Of a stretch of 64,000 bases of DNA, positions 11,527 to 22,922 are shown one piece after another. This DNA comes from Talaromyces rugulosus (Eukaryota; Ascomycota; Eurotiomycetes; Eurotiales; Trichocomaceae). Each line of letters begins with the position of its first letter. Positions within the stretch are counted from its first letter, which is position 1. A program made the position numbers and the translations under genes. The DNA lies in NCBI RefSeq assembly GCF_013368755.1, contig NC_049565.1, positions 4,712,001 to 4,776,000 of the forward strand. Reading direction: 5' to 3'. The notes beneath the pieces are model-generated. The model was not told where the DNA came from and did not search any database. It worked only from the letters and a program-made list of their open reading frames with translations.

Positions 11527-12582
11527 TCCAGGAAGGCGTGTGGGAATTAGAATTCTCACACAGGTTGGAGGAGGTGAGAAAACAATCAAATTGATGTCGA
11601 GGTCAACTTTTTTTTAAGTTGTTGTCAGAACGCGGAGCTTGACACAGCTGGCCAATCAGAGGCACGCATGGAGTATAGCTGCAGACTCGCTTTTTATATC
11701 TGGGAATTTCTACAGAACAATTAATAAATTTGTCGTTTGCTTTGTTTATATGGATTTGGATTTTAAAAAGTGAAAACTTTCTCAAGATGCAGCTCGAGAG
11801 CTTGCTTGGTAGCATCAAACGTCTATATCAAGTGATACTAAAGGCAGGGAGAGTATTACCTACAAACTATCTAGCCACTCACGAGAAGAACTGCATTTCT
11901 TTCGTACATGTACTCCTTACTGACTGTATTGCATCTCTCTACCCTTTTCTGGCTGTCCCCCAAAACATCAGATGAAACTTCACAAAGACGAAAAGTGGAG
12001 ACGAGGCAAGAGAAACTGGCTGTTTGTCATTTATTGCCTTGCCTATCAAGTGGTTGGCAACAGTGGCGCCAACAAATGGGCATTGTATTATTTAAAATTT
12101 ACGTTCCTTTGCACACATTATTCAGTTGTGACAAAGGGAGCCAGCCCTATTGAGAAACCGGTGGACAGTATCTCATTGTTACAACAACGCCCTGGCTTTT
12201 GTTTGAAGGCAAACACGCTAGAAGACAAACAATCAAAGACACCGGTGTAGCCCAGCCAAAAAGTTGTCAGTTGCCCAGTGCCCTCCCGGCCTTTTTGAAT
12301 CGATCACCGCCTGCTCCCTCCCCCGCTGTTTCTTCACACTCTTTTTCTCTTCAAGGGAACTTTTCACTCCACTCCATCTACTGAAAACAACTTACTCTCG
12401 AGACCTACCCACCATTTCAAAGACCAGCGAATCTATTTTGCACTTATCAGTGTCGACAGGGTAGGTAGACTCTCGCATACACCCTCCTGGTAAACAGTCG
12501 TTTGTCAGATATCAAACGATAGCTTTACTGATTCGTATTTGGAGATCAAGATTGATCAGAAAAGCCCCTCAACAACACCAGC
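11527..12582. other. Divergent intergenic region with probable 5'-UTR intron
   Basis: Shared upstream region of BCS1 (-) and the hypothetical gene at 12583 (+). A GTAGGTAG donor at 12461 and an acceptor GATCAG ending at 12559, 23 bp before the ATG, look like a 99-bp intron in the 5' UTR. The pyrimidine-rich stretch at 12285-12370 is typical of a fungal promoter or transcript start. The short ORFs at 11730-12250 have no recognisable content. Confidence 0.45.
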
Positions 12583-13449
12583 ATGTCAAACAGTATGCCA
12601 TCTCGCACAGGACAAGCCAGCAACGGCTCATGGTCTCTGTCTTTGCCAATAAGGAGCCTGAACCCAGTCCTATCCCAGGGCATGGGCCCTCCCTTTGGCA
12701 GCATAACCCAGGCACAAAATGAGATCAGCCATGTACCAGAAATGTACGATGGACCTGACGAGATGGCCGGGTACTGGAGCGACGACAGTATGGAGGATGA
12801 GGAAGAGATCATCGTTTGCCTCAACCGCCGAGCCATGGCAATGCTTCCTCGCCGGCTCCAGGTGGTCATGATGCAAATGTACACACAGAGGTATACACGC
12901 CTCAAGATCGAAAACCCAGGTGTTCGCGTGATGCGAGAAGACTATTGGATCACGCCCCCTGAGCCTCTCGGTCCGACTCCTATTAGGAGGGCCCCAACTC
13001 CACTTCTCGCAATGCCGCAGAGAATCGTGAGTTCAACTACTCACGAAGCCGGCTCTCGACCTGGATATGAGTCTGGCCAGAGTGCTTATGCTCAGGCTGA
13101 GGCATATATCCAAACCTTCGGACCTGGTAACAACCCTCGCCGACGCGGCGCCCAGGCAACGCCTTCACGGAATGCATTTGCGACCTCGCATCCCGTGAAT
13201 TTCAGCCGTCGCCAGATAAGACAAAACAGTCAGGGTATTTCACAGCCACAGCCTGAAAAGGGATTCCGTGTCATCAGCGGCCACCACAGGCCCCTGCCCC
13301 CGAATTTGGAGTTTGCTCAGCGGCATCACAACGCCAATATTCGAGGAGGCTCCGGACTGAAATCCTTGACATTAAAACCCGTCGCTTCAAGCCTACGAAA
13401 GAGCTTAAAGCGAAGCCTTTCGCGCTTGAACAAATGGATAAAGTCGTGA
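12583..13449 (+). CDS. Hypothetical basic protein, fungal
   Basis: Intronless ORF of 288 aa with a clean ATG (MSNSMPSRTGQASNG). The N-terminal third carries an acidic patch (WSDDSMEDEEEIIVCLNRRAM) followed by a helical stretch (LPRRLQVVMMQMYTQRYTRLK). The remainder is Pro/Arg/Gln-rich and probably disordered. The last 30 residues are strongly basic and amphipathic (SLRKSLKRSLSRLNKWIK), which could bind membrane or nucleic acid. No domain is recognised. A probable 5'-UTR intron upstream and codon use like that of its neighbours support it as a real gene. Confidence 0.65.
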   Translation: MSNSMPSRTGQASNGSWSLSLPIRSLNPVLSQGMGPPFGSITQAQNEISHVPEMYDGPDEMAGYWSDDSMEDEEEIIVCLNRRAMAMLPRRLQVVMMQMYTQRYTRLKIENPGVRVMREDYWITPPEPLGPTPIRRAPTPLLAMPQRIVSSTTHEAGSRPGYESGQSAYAQAEAYIQTFGPGNNPRRRGAQATPSRNAFATSHPVNFSRRQIRQNSQGISQPQPEKGFRVISGHHRPLPPNLEFAQRHHNANIRGGSGLKSLTLKPVASSLRKSLKRSLSRLNKWIKS

Positions 13450-13868
13450 TTGGACAGGTTGGGTGTTATAGACGACGCTTGATCTTAGACTCTTGATATG
13501 TCGTGTGTAAATTTGTTAAGCTATGAGTGCAGCGTGTTTCAAAAAATAAAATATCAGGAAATCCTGTAAACTATTCAATGATTCATAGCGATAGAAGTAG
13601 TAGCAGTAGTCGGAATAATTAATAATGATGAAGTACTGTTTGATGTTGGGAACTGGCGCTAGACACAAAACGGACTAGCGCGTCACGGCAAGCTAATCCC
13701 ACTTCACGGAAATTTGAGCGCAGAAGCAAGAAGAGCGTCTTCTCCGTCTCTGTTGTGCACAGACATATTGATCACATTGGTTCTTGTTTCTCAGTTCTCG
13801 GACTTTTCTTCTTCTTTCAAACCTAGTAGTCCGTTGTTCACAGGTCGAACCGCCTGTTCACCGTCGAG
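13450..13868. other. Intergenic, upstream of CCT3
   Basis: About 420 bp. The first half is AT-rich 3' UTR. From about 13730 a CT-rich tract precedes the CCT3 ATG, as is usual for highly expressed fungal genes. No other structure seen. Confidence 0.55.
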
Positions 13869-15769
13869 ATGCAGGCTCCTGTGGTGGTGATGAGTATGGC
13901 TCTCCCCCGCCTTTTCTGGAAATTTGGATTCCTTGCAACACTGCGACTAACACGCCTCAGACACCCAAAATGGGGACCGGCAAGTTGGCCGCCAGGCTCA
14001 GTTGTCTAATATCACTGCAGCAAAAACGTACGTCGAGTTCCTGGCCCCCCTGACTGTTTGTTGCTCTCTAACCAGTGGTCCAGTGTTGCGGACATTATTC
14101 GTTCATGCCTTGGCCCCAAGGCCATGTTGAAGATGCTTTTAGATCCCATGGGAGGTATTGTGCTCACAAACGATGGCCATGCAATTCTCCGAGAAATCGA
14201 AGTCGCCCACCCCGCCGCAAAGAGTATGATCGAGCTTAGCCGCACACAAGACGAGGAAGTTGGAGATGGAACCACAACCGTCATTATTCTTGGTATGCAC
14301 ACTGGCTCTAGATTTATGAAGGATGTGTCCTGATATTTTTTTCAAGCCGGTGAAATGCTTGCGCAAGCTCTCCCTCAGCTCGAACGAAACATACACCCAG
14401 TGCAAATCATCGCCGCATTCAAGCGAGCCCTCAACGATGCCCTACAGATTGTCGAGGACATTTCGCTGCCCGTGGATATCGATAACGATGAAGCTATGTA
14501 CAGCCTTATCCAGTCGTCTATTGGCACAAAGTTCGTTTCCAGGTGGTCCGACCTCATGTGCGGTCTTGCCCTCAAGGCTGTCCGTACAGTATCCTTTGAA
14601 GCCGGCGGCGGAAAGCGAGAAGTCGACATCAAGAGATATGCCCGTATTGAAAAAATCCCCGGCGGCGAGATTGAGGACAGCGAGGTGATTGACGGTGTCA
14701 TGGTTAACAAAGATATTACCCACCCGAAGATGAGAAGACGAATTGAGAACCCTAGAATCGTTCTGCTCGACTGCCCTCTTGAGTACAAGAAGGGAGAATC
14801 CCAAACCAACATTGAAGTTTCAAAGGAGGAGGACTGGAACCGGATACTGGAAATTGAGGAGGAACAAGTCAAGCACATGTGTGATGCGATCCTGGCTCTG
14901 AAGCCAGACATTGTCATCACCGAGAAGGGTGTCTCCGGTAAGGAATATTCCATCGCTGTACAAAATTGCAATAACTGACATCATGTGCAGATTTGGCACA
15001 GCATTTCTTGGTCAAGCACAACGTCACTGCCCTGCGCCGCGTGAGAAAGACAGACAACAACCGTATCGCCCGTGCCACGGGAGCAACCATTGTCAACCGC
15101 GTCGACGACCTTCAGGAATCCGATGTTGGAACTCAGTGTGGTCTGTTTGAGATTGAAAAGATCGGCGACGAGTATTTCACATTCATGCGGAAATGCAAGT
15201 CGCCCAAGGCGTGCACAATCCTACTCCGAGGCCCATCCAAAGACATCCTGAACGAGATTGAGCGAAATCTGCAAGACGCCATGTCTGTCGCCCGTAACGT
15301 GATCTTCCACCCTCGTCTGTCTCCAGGAGGAGGTGCCACGGAAATGGCCGTGTCTGTCAAGTTGCAGCAGCTGGCAAAATCTGTCGAAGGTGTACAACAG
15401 TGGCCATACAAGGCAGTTGCTGAGGCTATGGAAGTCATCCCCCGAACCCTCGTCGAAAATGCCGGCGACAGCCCTATCCGAGTGCTCACTCGCCTGCGTG
15501 CTAAGCATGTGGACGGAAACACCAACTGGGGTATTAACGGGGAGAATGGTGCGATCGTTGATATGAAGGAATACGGTGTCTGGGAACCCGAGGCTGTTAA
15601 ATTGCAGAGTATTAAGACTGCTGTCGAGGTATGCTTCAGTGATTTCCCTCCGCTAGAATCTTGCTAACTAAAATTCCAGTCTGCGTGCCTTCTCCTTCGT
15701 GTGGACGATATCTGCAGTGCCAAGTCTGCCCAACAAGCCGGTGGAAATGTTGGTGGCGGTGAGGAATAA
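13869..15769 (+). CDS. CCT3: T-complex protein 1 subunit gamma (chaperonin CCT3)
   Basis: Six exons: 13869-13893, 13961-14027, 14084-14292, 14347-14937, 14991-15628 and 15680-15769, giving 539 aa, close to yeast Cct3. The first exon is only 25 nt (MQAPVVVM plus one base). Group II chaperonin hallmarks are all present: LGPKAMLKMLLDPMGGIVLTNDG, the ATP-binding GDGTTT block (EEVGDGTTTVIIL), DLMCGLALKAVRTV, and GGGATEMAVSVKL near the C-terminus. The gamma-specific tail ends in a Gly-rich GGNVGGGEE. CCT is the cytosolic chaperonin that folds actin and tubulin. The gene lies 3'-to-3' against the PRKRIP1-like gene, about 185 bp apart. Confidence 0.96.
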
Positions 15770-15953
15770 GACCCAGGAGTTTACTTAGGGGGGTATCAAA
15801 AAAGGGCTAAAAAATAGAGGCATGGACTAATACTACGTGAATGACATGTTTAAATTGTACAAATACTTCTAATCAGAACGTACACCGGGGGGGTATATGG
15901 GCCATTTTGACACGGCAAATAAGAAATGACAATGGGAGGTCTTGACAGGAGTA

Positions 15954-16577
15954 TCAATCATCATGGATAATAATCCCTTGCTCTTCGTAGGTTTGTTGGT
16001 CTTGATTGCCATTTGCTTCCGAGTCGTTATCTCTTTCACGTGGAGGGAGAGCTCCGAGTCGTGGAGCTTTCCTTGGCCCAGATTCTTGATCGTTATCGAC
16101 GTTCATACCGTCTGTGTCTCCATTGGCGTTTTTATTATTCTTGTTTTTCGCTGCCGCGGCTTTGCGCTTTTCACGCTTTTTCCTATTCCTTTCTGTCTTC
16201 TCGTCGTCCTTGCGTTGGATTTCCGATTTCTTTTTCTCAAAGACTTCGTCTGCTTTTTCCCGCTTGATCTCGTCGTCCATCAGTCTCAGACGTTCGTATT
16301 CTCGGCGCCGACTGGCTTTGTAAACGTGGAACTCGCCCGAACCTGCACCGGCGGACGAACCCTGCACATTTGCGACGATTTCGGGGGGAGGCGCAAGGGA
16401 ATCGGCTGTGCGGTGTGTGGACGTGCCGGGTAGACGGATGTCCTTGCTCGGATCTTTGAAAAGACTGTTGATCTGGTCTGCTTGTTCAGAGACAGGAGTG
16501 AGCTGACGTCGCTTTGTTGGTCGCTTGCTCTTGGGATCGGCGCTGGTAGGAACTGAGTCTTTCCCGGGTTCGGACAT
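15954..16577 (-). CDS. PRKRIP1-like / DUF1168 family protein
   Basis: Single-exon ORF of 207 aa starting MSEPGKDSVPTS. The conserved core GEFHVYKASRRREYERLRLMDDE followed by KREKADEVFEKKKSEIQRKDDEKTERNRKKR is the signature of the DUF1168 family, whose animal member is PRKR-interacting protein 1, a spliceosome-associated protein with a long helix. The Lys/Arg/Glu-rich helical region and flanking disordered tails fit that family. A nuclear role with RNA-processing factors is inferred from the family. Head-to-head with the UBE2O-like gene across a ~560-bp shared upstream region. Confidence 0.85.
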   Translation of the reverse strand: MSEPGKDSVPTSADPKSKRPTKRRQLTPVSEQADQINSLFKDPSKDIRLPGTSTHRTADSLAPPPEIVANVQGSSAGAGSGEFHVYKASRRREYERLRLMDDEIKREKADEVFEKKKSEIQRKDDEKTERNRKKREKRKAAAAKNKNNKNANGDTDGMNVDNDQESGPRKAPRLGALPPRERDNDSEANGNQDQQTYEEQGIIIHDD

Positions 16578-17141
16578 GATTGTGTTGTTTGTTTTCTCCT
16601 CTTTTTTTCTTGTTTCCTGTATAGGGTCGCGGCGTAAAAGTTCTACTCGCGATTCGACGCGGCTGTAACGTTGAAGATGAGATGCTGGTTGCTGAAATAT
16701 TTTTTGGAGGAGCCCGCCGCAGTCGCAGTCGCAGCCTCGCCGCTGATTAGCGCCGCAGCGGCCGCATTAGCTTCCCCGCGCCGAGCCAGCCATCACCATC
16801 GTCAACTCCAATCATTAATCTTTGATAGCTATCTTCGTCTAGAGTTGGGACACGCCTTTAGTCGGAAAACTCATCGACTGTCTGGTTGAGCTTGTCTCAT
16901 CCACGCGGTGCCTGAGCTAGAAGAGTCGTTCTTGCATGAGGCATTATCGGCACTATTCATGTGATATTTCTTTGACGTCAATTGATGATAATGAGAGATC
17001 AGTTTTATCAGATTTTACCACCCAGCTACCTGTCTCCTTATTTGTCCCTCTTCATTAGTCTCCAACCTGCTACTCTTTAGCTTCAAAACCCCATATCATA
17101 TGCGATTTCAACTGTAACTGGCTTTGAGTGCCGTCGGCGAA
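16578..17141. other. Divergent promoter region
   Basis: Shared upstream region of the PRKRIP1-like gene (-) and the UBE2O-like gene (+). A GC-rich purine/GCCGCAG segment at 16700-16790 contrasts with AT-rich flanks. TGACGTCA-like sequence occurs at about 16973 (TTGACGTCAATTG), a possible bZIP/CRE-type site. Confidence 0.45.
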
Positions 17142-20100
17142 ATGGCAGCTCCAGGTGGAAATGGCTTTGGCAGAGACGCGAACCTTTCCAGCGAGCCTCT
17201 TAGAAGATTCTATATTGACGATATCTGCGCTCTCAAGTCCAACAGGTCGATGGTGGGATCAGTTGATAGGACGTTCTACGATGTCGAGTCACACGGTTCA
17301 CTTGCAGACTACACTCTTATCGTTGCATCTGTTCCGGTCCCTGAAGATATACAGTCTCAATTCATGATATCAGGAGTGCCGCCAAAAGGATTTGTCTTTG
17401 TCACCTGGAACGAACGCAACGAGGGCTTTTCACTGGTCTCTGAGGACGATATTGAGCTTATTGGCCGGAACCTGGACATTGGAAGCCTAGTTAAACGTGA
17501 CCAGAATGGCACCATGTGTGGCACTGTCATTAGTGTCTCTCCAAAATACACACTTAAACCGATTACCTATCGGGTTGTTGACCCAAGATCAGGCGAAAGA
17601 GGTCCAGTCAGATTCACAAGAAAGCGATCAAATGGCCTTGACGGGACGGGGTTCCAGAGGGGGGATACCACAGGTCCGACTCTGCTCACTAATGTCGACC
17701 CAGACGATCTAAAATATTCGCCCGAATATGCCAAGGGTGACTATATATTACATCGACAGAAACTTGGCCTTATCCGAGCCGTCACCCGTGATGTTGTGGT
17801 CATGCTATGCAACCAAACGGTCGTGGTAGTACGAGACCCTTCTCTTATTCGTATGCCTTTGAACGTCATTCCTAGCAATATACTTGATGTACGATCTGAC
17901 CCTTCTGTCGCACCGTGGGAAAGAAACCAGTACATATCAAATCACAGACCTGTCGCTGGCCATCTGGTGCAGACACCTCAAATAAATTTGGCGAGTGGTC
18001 GATGGATACATGGACAATATTCAATTAACCATCTTGAAGGGAATATATTGGCTGCCCCACTAACTGAGGTCCATGTTGATTGGATATGCTCAAACGTATT
18101 TTCAGCCGGCCAGTCTGTGACTGGAAATGGACCTGATGATGGAATCCTGACACCATCCGATCTACAACAACATACCAAAGTCTATGATCGCTTCAAAGTT
18201 CCTCGGGGAGCCTTTGAGGAAAATTCCGGGCACGCGCGTAGTTCAATACTCGCTGGGGACTACGTTTGCTTTCGAGATGCTGCTGGTGCGGCAGTCAAAT
18301 ATCCACAATTTGATCACATCCCTCCGAGCGAAACGTTCGGTTACGATACGAATGTATTTAGCGTATTAGATGCAACCTTTGAAGTGGTAGTACGGTGGCA
18401 GGATTTGTCCATAACAACTGAGCCATCAACGTCTCTTCATAGGCTCTCAGGGTTCGAAGAGGAGATCATGCCGGGCACGATTGTTGCTCTCAAGGAACAA
18501 ACCCACGTTATTCCGAACACTTATATTGACCCTTCAGCGTTTCTAAATGCTCATCTTCCTCCGACAATGGATGATTCTATTTTAAGGTTGGGCAAGGTTG
18601 GAGTAGTTCAGGCTGTAAATAGTCGGGAACGGGTTGCGTTGGTTCGTTGGTTTAAAGAGCCAAACGTAGAGCTTCTTCACGGCGGACACGTTCTGCGGCC
18701 ATCCTCGGTTTTTGGAGAACTAGAGGAAGAATCTAGTATGATTTCTGTTTATGAGATCAGCAGCCACCCCGGACTGGACAGGCAGATATCCGACATGGTT
18801 CTGCTGGCCCCAGCGAAAGTTCACCAGTCTATTTTATTTTCACAACCAACACATGATCTATCGGCATTTGTTGGCCCTTGCACACTCAGCTACTTGGGGC
18901 TGCTCAGTTTCTGGCAGATCAACTATTTCCTAAATGATATCAGAAAGGTTTGGACCCAGACAGCATGGTTCCAACGCTCTATTGAGATCGATAGGACTAT
19001 TATTCCACACGTCTTTTTGAACTCTGATACCATGGCAGCTTATGATATTTGCCAACCACTTGACTGGATTGGGCACATTGTCGGACTAAATCTTGATGGA
19101 ACTATCACTGTTCGATTGGGGGCACTTGAACAGTGCCGGGATGTTCGTGTTCCATTTGAAGGAATACTACAGGTGTTGGACGAAGGCATGGAGGAAGTTG
19201 ATCATGATGAAGTGCCACATGAAATACTGAGAGAACTTTATACTGAAGTGGATGATTTCGAAGAAATGGAAGAAATGGAAGAAATGGAAGAAATGGAAGA
19301 ACCGGGAGAACTGGGAGAACTGGGACTGGGAGATACGTGGATGTTGGACATGGGTGTTGAGGAAGCTTTTGCGAGGTTTAGTTCCCTAATCCTCTCGCAA
19401 GAGGAAGAGGAGTGGTCGACAGACCACGACGAGGATGAAATAGAGAGCCTCGTTTCTAACGATGACTTTGGGCCAAGTCATGACATCGTCACTGAGCATG
19501 CCTTGGATCCTCCTGTCATTCCAGCTAGTGAGGTCACCAACGAACCTCTACCTACTGACGCCGTCAGTGACCCAACGCCCAATAGAGTGATTGGCAAACC
19601 CTTGAGCTTTGCCATCATGGACACGCCGCCTCCGGCCGACCATCATTTCTTTCACTCTAGGATGGCTGATGAAGGGAATAATTCACTTTCGCTGCGTCGT
19701 CTCGCCAAAGAATACAACATTCTTGCAAGCTCGCTTCCCCCCGGTATCTTTGCTCGGACATGGGAGTCTAGCATGAATCTTTTGCGTGTTCTCATTATCG
19801 GACCAGAGGGAACACCATACGAGTATGCACCCTTCATTATCGATTTTCACTTTGATAGCAAATTTCCGCATCAGCCTCCACTTGCCTTTTTCCATTCTTG
19901 GACAAACGGAATGGGTCGAATTAACCCGAATCTGTATGAGGATGGCAAGATCTGCCTGAGCATTTTGGGCACATGGCCATCAGTCAACCCTGATGAGACA
20001 TGGTCGTCGACGAATTCAACACTGTTGCAGATCTTGGTTTCAGTCATGGGTCTCGTTCTAGTCAAAGACCCTTTCTACAGTAAGCCTACCCACCTTTGAT

Positions 20101-20541
20101 CGCCCCCCTCTTTGCTCATGTGCTGACATGCATTTAGATGAAGCAGGATTTGATAAACTTGCATCAGAAGGTGACCGTCGCATTGAGTCCAGCCAATACA
20201 CCGAGAAAGCGTTCGTCATGACCCGTGCTTTTATCAAACACGCTCTAGAGAAGCCCATGGGTGATTTTGGGGATATTATTGCCTGGCACTACCTTCCGGG
20301 ACCCGAGGCAGATGACCGGCCCAATCTGCTACAAAGGGCCATCGCAGAAGCCCGCAGAATGATAGATCACCACAATGCCCAGTCTGATCAAAAGGAGGAA
20401 AGCGATGGCGCTCCGGCCTCGCCGTTTGTTGCTCGGCTTAGTCTTGGAGCGGTGGTGATGCTCCGCAGACACCTTGACGGACTGGAAAATATTTACAAGC
20501 AGAGCGAGATTGAGGACGACATGGATCCAATGGAGTTATAG
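17142..20541 (+). CDS. UBE2O-like E2 ubiquitin-conjugating enzyme
   Basis: Exons 17142-20079 and 20138-20541 (58-bp intron) give 1113 aa. The ATG at 17142 (MAAPGGNGFG) is the first in frame. The ~850-residue N-terminal part is built of beta-rich segments resembling the SH3-like conserved regions of UBE2O (for example PGTIVALKEQTHVI, LGKVGVVQAVNSRERVALVRW). An acidic tract follows, containing four consecutive EEM repeats at about 19257-19290. The UBC fold covers about 850-1010, with PPGIFARTWESSMNLLRVLI, GPEGTPYEYAPF, FHFDSKFPHQPP, HPN-like INPNLYEDGKICLSILGTW with catalytic Cys about 938, and the C-terminal helices. UBE2O is a hybrid E2/E3 enzyme that ubiquitinates misassembled and nuclear proteins. 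This gene is the fungal counterpart by architecture. The small HPN change (INPN) is noteworthy but the active-site Cys is kept. Confidence 0.9.
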
Positions 20542-21023
20542 TCTCTACATATGTAGAGCGGAGTGGTCATGATTTTACATAGAGAAATTGTTTTAGCATG
20601 CCAATACCCTATGCGTTTTTGGACCGTTTCTTTTATTTAGATTTTTTTTCGGTTTGTGAGATTCCCTGGTTGTTTTGCAGAATTGGGAATATTTGAAGAA
20701 GCAATTCAATTCTAGAAATACAATAATCATAATAGTGAAGGTGAAACTGGTCCTGGAATAAAGAAAGCGTGTTTGCAGCGCGGGCACAAACAAGGCCGGG
20801 CGCGAGTTGTTTGTTTCGCAGCCGTCGGAGCCTACTTCTTCTTCTCCCTCCTCCCCTCTTCCATTTCGATCGTATTCGCAACCTGTTCAGAAACGGTTGA
20901 ACTCTGAAGCTAGTTGCATTTCATCATCTGCTATTCATCGCCTTTTGCGATCCCTGATTCGCGTCTTGCTCTCTTTTAATTTCGCTTCGCGCCGAGACTA
21001 TCTCTCCCGTGTTCTCTCGCGTC
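20542..21023. other. Intergenic with CT-rich promoter
   Basis: The first ~200 bp are AT-rich 3' UTR of the UBE2O-like gene. The segment 20830-21020 is pyrimidine-rich, as expected for the promoter and leader of the following gene. No ORF supported. Confidence 0.5.
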
Positions 21024-22323
21024 ATGGGCTCTTATCGCGTTGGTAAGGTTTCTCGCAGTTTTGATACCCAAATCCATCACATTTTATCATTGTCGTGCTC
21101 TGTTAAAGCACTATTAAATCGCCTCTTTTCCATGTTTCAAATATCTGCTTTTAATATATCAGAAAGGGGAACGGCTGGCTGACAAGATGGATAGAGGTGG
21201 CGTCCTCCGGCCGCGCTGGCTGCAACGGCCCAGCTTGTAAGAAGAACAAAGTAAAGATCCTAAAAGGCGAGATCCGTCTAGGAGTCTGGGTTGAAACTGA
21301 AAAGTACCAAAGCTGGTCTTGGCGACACTGGTTTGTCTACGCTGAACAAAAAAACAAAAAGAGCGCAAGCGATGAGCAAAACGACTGATTTTTTTTGGTC
21401 TGATAGGGGCTGCGTGACTCCCAAAGTCATTTCAAACATTGGTGATTCCATTGATGAAAATGGATCGCCAAACTTTGATGTGCTAGACGGGCTTGACGAA
21501 TTGCCCGAAGAGTCCCAGGACAAGATCAAAAGGGCTGTGAAAGAGGGAGAGGTCCCGGTTGAAGACAGGACCGTTGTTGTAAGTAGAACCTCCTCTTTTC
21601 AGAAGATATGCAATGTGAAGCTAACAATATTTTTCCAGGCTGACAATGAGGTAACTGATCCTATTCGGCTGGTCGCTGGCTAGTACATTGCTAATCAAGT
21701 ATTACCAACAGACCACTGCAGCAACAGAAGAACCTGCCAAAGCCACCAAGGCTTCCAAGGCCAAGAAGCGCTCTCGTGCTGATGGCGAAGAGGCCGACGA
21801 GACTGCCCCAAAGAAGTCAGGCAAGTCCACTGGTAAAGCAGCAGCAGCAGAGGAAGAGGCCTCTAAAGAAAAGCCTACGAAAGCTACTAAGGCTTCCAAG
21901 ACCAAGAAGCGCGCTCGTGCTGACAGTGAAGAAGCTGCCGAGGTTGCTCCAAAGAAAGCACGAAAGTCCACTGGAAAAGCAGCTGCAGCGGAGACCGAGA
22001 ACGGCGCCGGTTCTGACGATGAAGAAGCCGACGAGGTTCCTTCAAAGAAACCACGGAAGTCTACTGGCAAAGCTGTAGTAGAAAAGGAGACATCTGAAGA
22101 AAAGCCTGCTAGGCGCGGTAGATCTCGCAAGGCCGTCGAAGAGCCTGTCGAGAAGGTTGCAGAGCCCAAGAAGACCGCAGGACGCAAGAGGAAGGCCTCT
22201 GTTACTGAGGAAGAGGGCGCCGATAATGCAGAGCCCGAAGCCAAACCAGCAGCCAGGAAGACTCGTAAAAGCGAGGCTACCAACGGTGAAAAGGCCAAGC
22301 GCGGTCGCCCTAAGAGGGCTTGA
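21024..22323 (+). CDS. PARP-type zinc-finger protein with Lys-rich repeat tail
   Basis: Five exons: 21024-21042, 21195-21330, 21407-21578, a 12-nt microexon 21639-21650, and 21712-22323, giving 316 aa. The N-terminal ~95 residues form a PARP-like zinc finger: MGSYRVEVASSGRAGCNG with CNGPAC, the KGEIRLGVWVE block, WSWRHWGC and DELPEES. This finger recognises DNA strand breaks in PARP1 and DNA ligase III. No PARP catalytic or ligase domain follows. Instead there are imperfect ~33-residue Lys/Ala/Glu repeats (KATKASK..KRARAD.EEA, PKKARKSTGKAAA) resembling an H1-like tail. Skipping the microexon keeps frame; retaining its flanking introns brings stops. It is inferred to be a nuclear DNA- or chromatin-binding protein. 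Confidence 0.85.
21639..21650 (+). other. 12-nt microexon (four codons)
   Basis: GCTGACAATGAG is bounded by a strong acceptor TTTTTCCAG and a GTAACT donor and lies in phase 0 on both sides. It adds Ala-Asp-Asn-Glu between the zinc-finger domain and the Lys-rich tail. The alternative is one ~133-bp intron that skips it, which also keeps the frame. Confidence 0.55.
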
Positions 22324-22629
22324 GCTTCTGCGAAAGCCGGGGGAGTCTTGCTGCTCAAGCGCTTGAACGAAACCCCTTTGATTCATTTACATACTTTCGG
22401 TTCATCACTGCCCCCAAACAACCATCCATCCACGACGTATTCTGAAGGACTTCTCCTGCGTGTTTATTCGATCGTTCTTGTTTTGATGTGCGAAGCAGGG
22501 TCATTGTATTAGTTTCATGTTTTTAAGGTTTTTAATGGCTTCTAATTCAATGGAATACATTCATCGTATTATTCTGTGGCTGTACCAAGGCGCGAGCGGG
22601 CTGCGGCTCGCAGATCGGTGGAGACCCGC

Positions 22630-22836
22630 AATACGAGATTGCCTATTCGGGAAGCTCGTATTCTCCCTTCGACACGATCGACACCAAATTTTGCCTCTAC
22701 GGTAGCCTGTCAGATTTTCCCGTCCGTATCTTGTCCTAGAACCGTAGTTTTCTAGAAATATGCTAGTCAAAAGGGAGAAAAGTAGAGGGGCTCGTATTGA
22801 CGCTGTGTCCGGATAAGGTTTGGCGAGAAATACGAG
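22630..22836. promoter_or_regulatory. Four-copy CTCGTATT/AATACGAG motif cluster
   Basis: Exact 8-mers are found at 22630-22637 (AATACGAG), 22655-22662 (CTCGTATT), 22791-22798 (CTCGTATT) and 22829-22836 (AATACGAG). They form two inverted pairs. The second and fourth copies share a longer core, AGCTCGTATT followed by CTC. By simple arithmetic about 0.006 copies of a given 8-mer are expected in this length on both strands. The cluster lies about 240-450 bp upstream of the RTA1-like ATG and is a candidate binding array for a dimeric regulator. Confidence 0.5.
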
Positions 22837-22915
22837 CTGTGCTCTAGCTTTGAGGCTGTTCTCAGGAAAACGAGGTTATTTCCTATTTGGGTGACAGCCA
22901 TATTGTTCGGCTTGG

Positions 22916-22922
22916 TATATAA
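22916..22922 (+). promoter_or_regulatory. TATA box of the RTA1-like gene
   Basis: TATATAA followed by GGATGG, about 160 bp before the start codon, in a region otherwise free of long TA runs. Confidence 0.45.
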
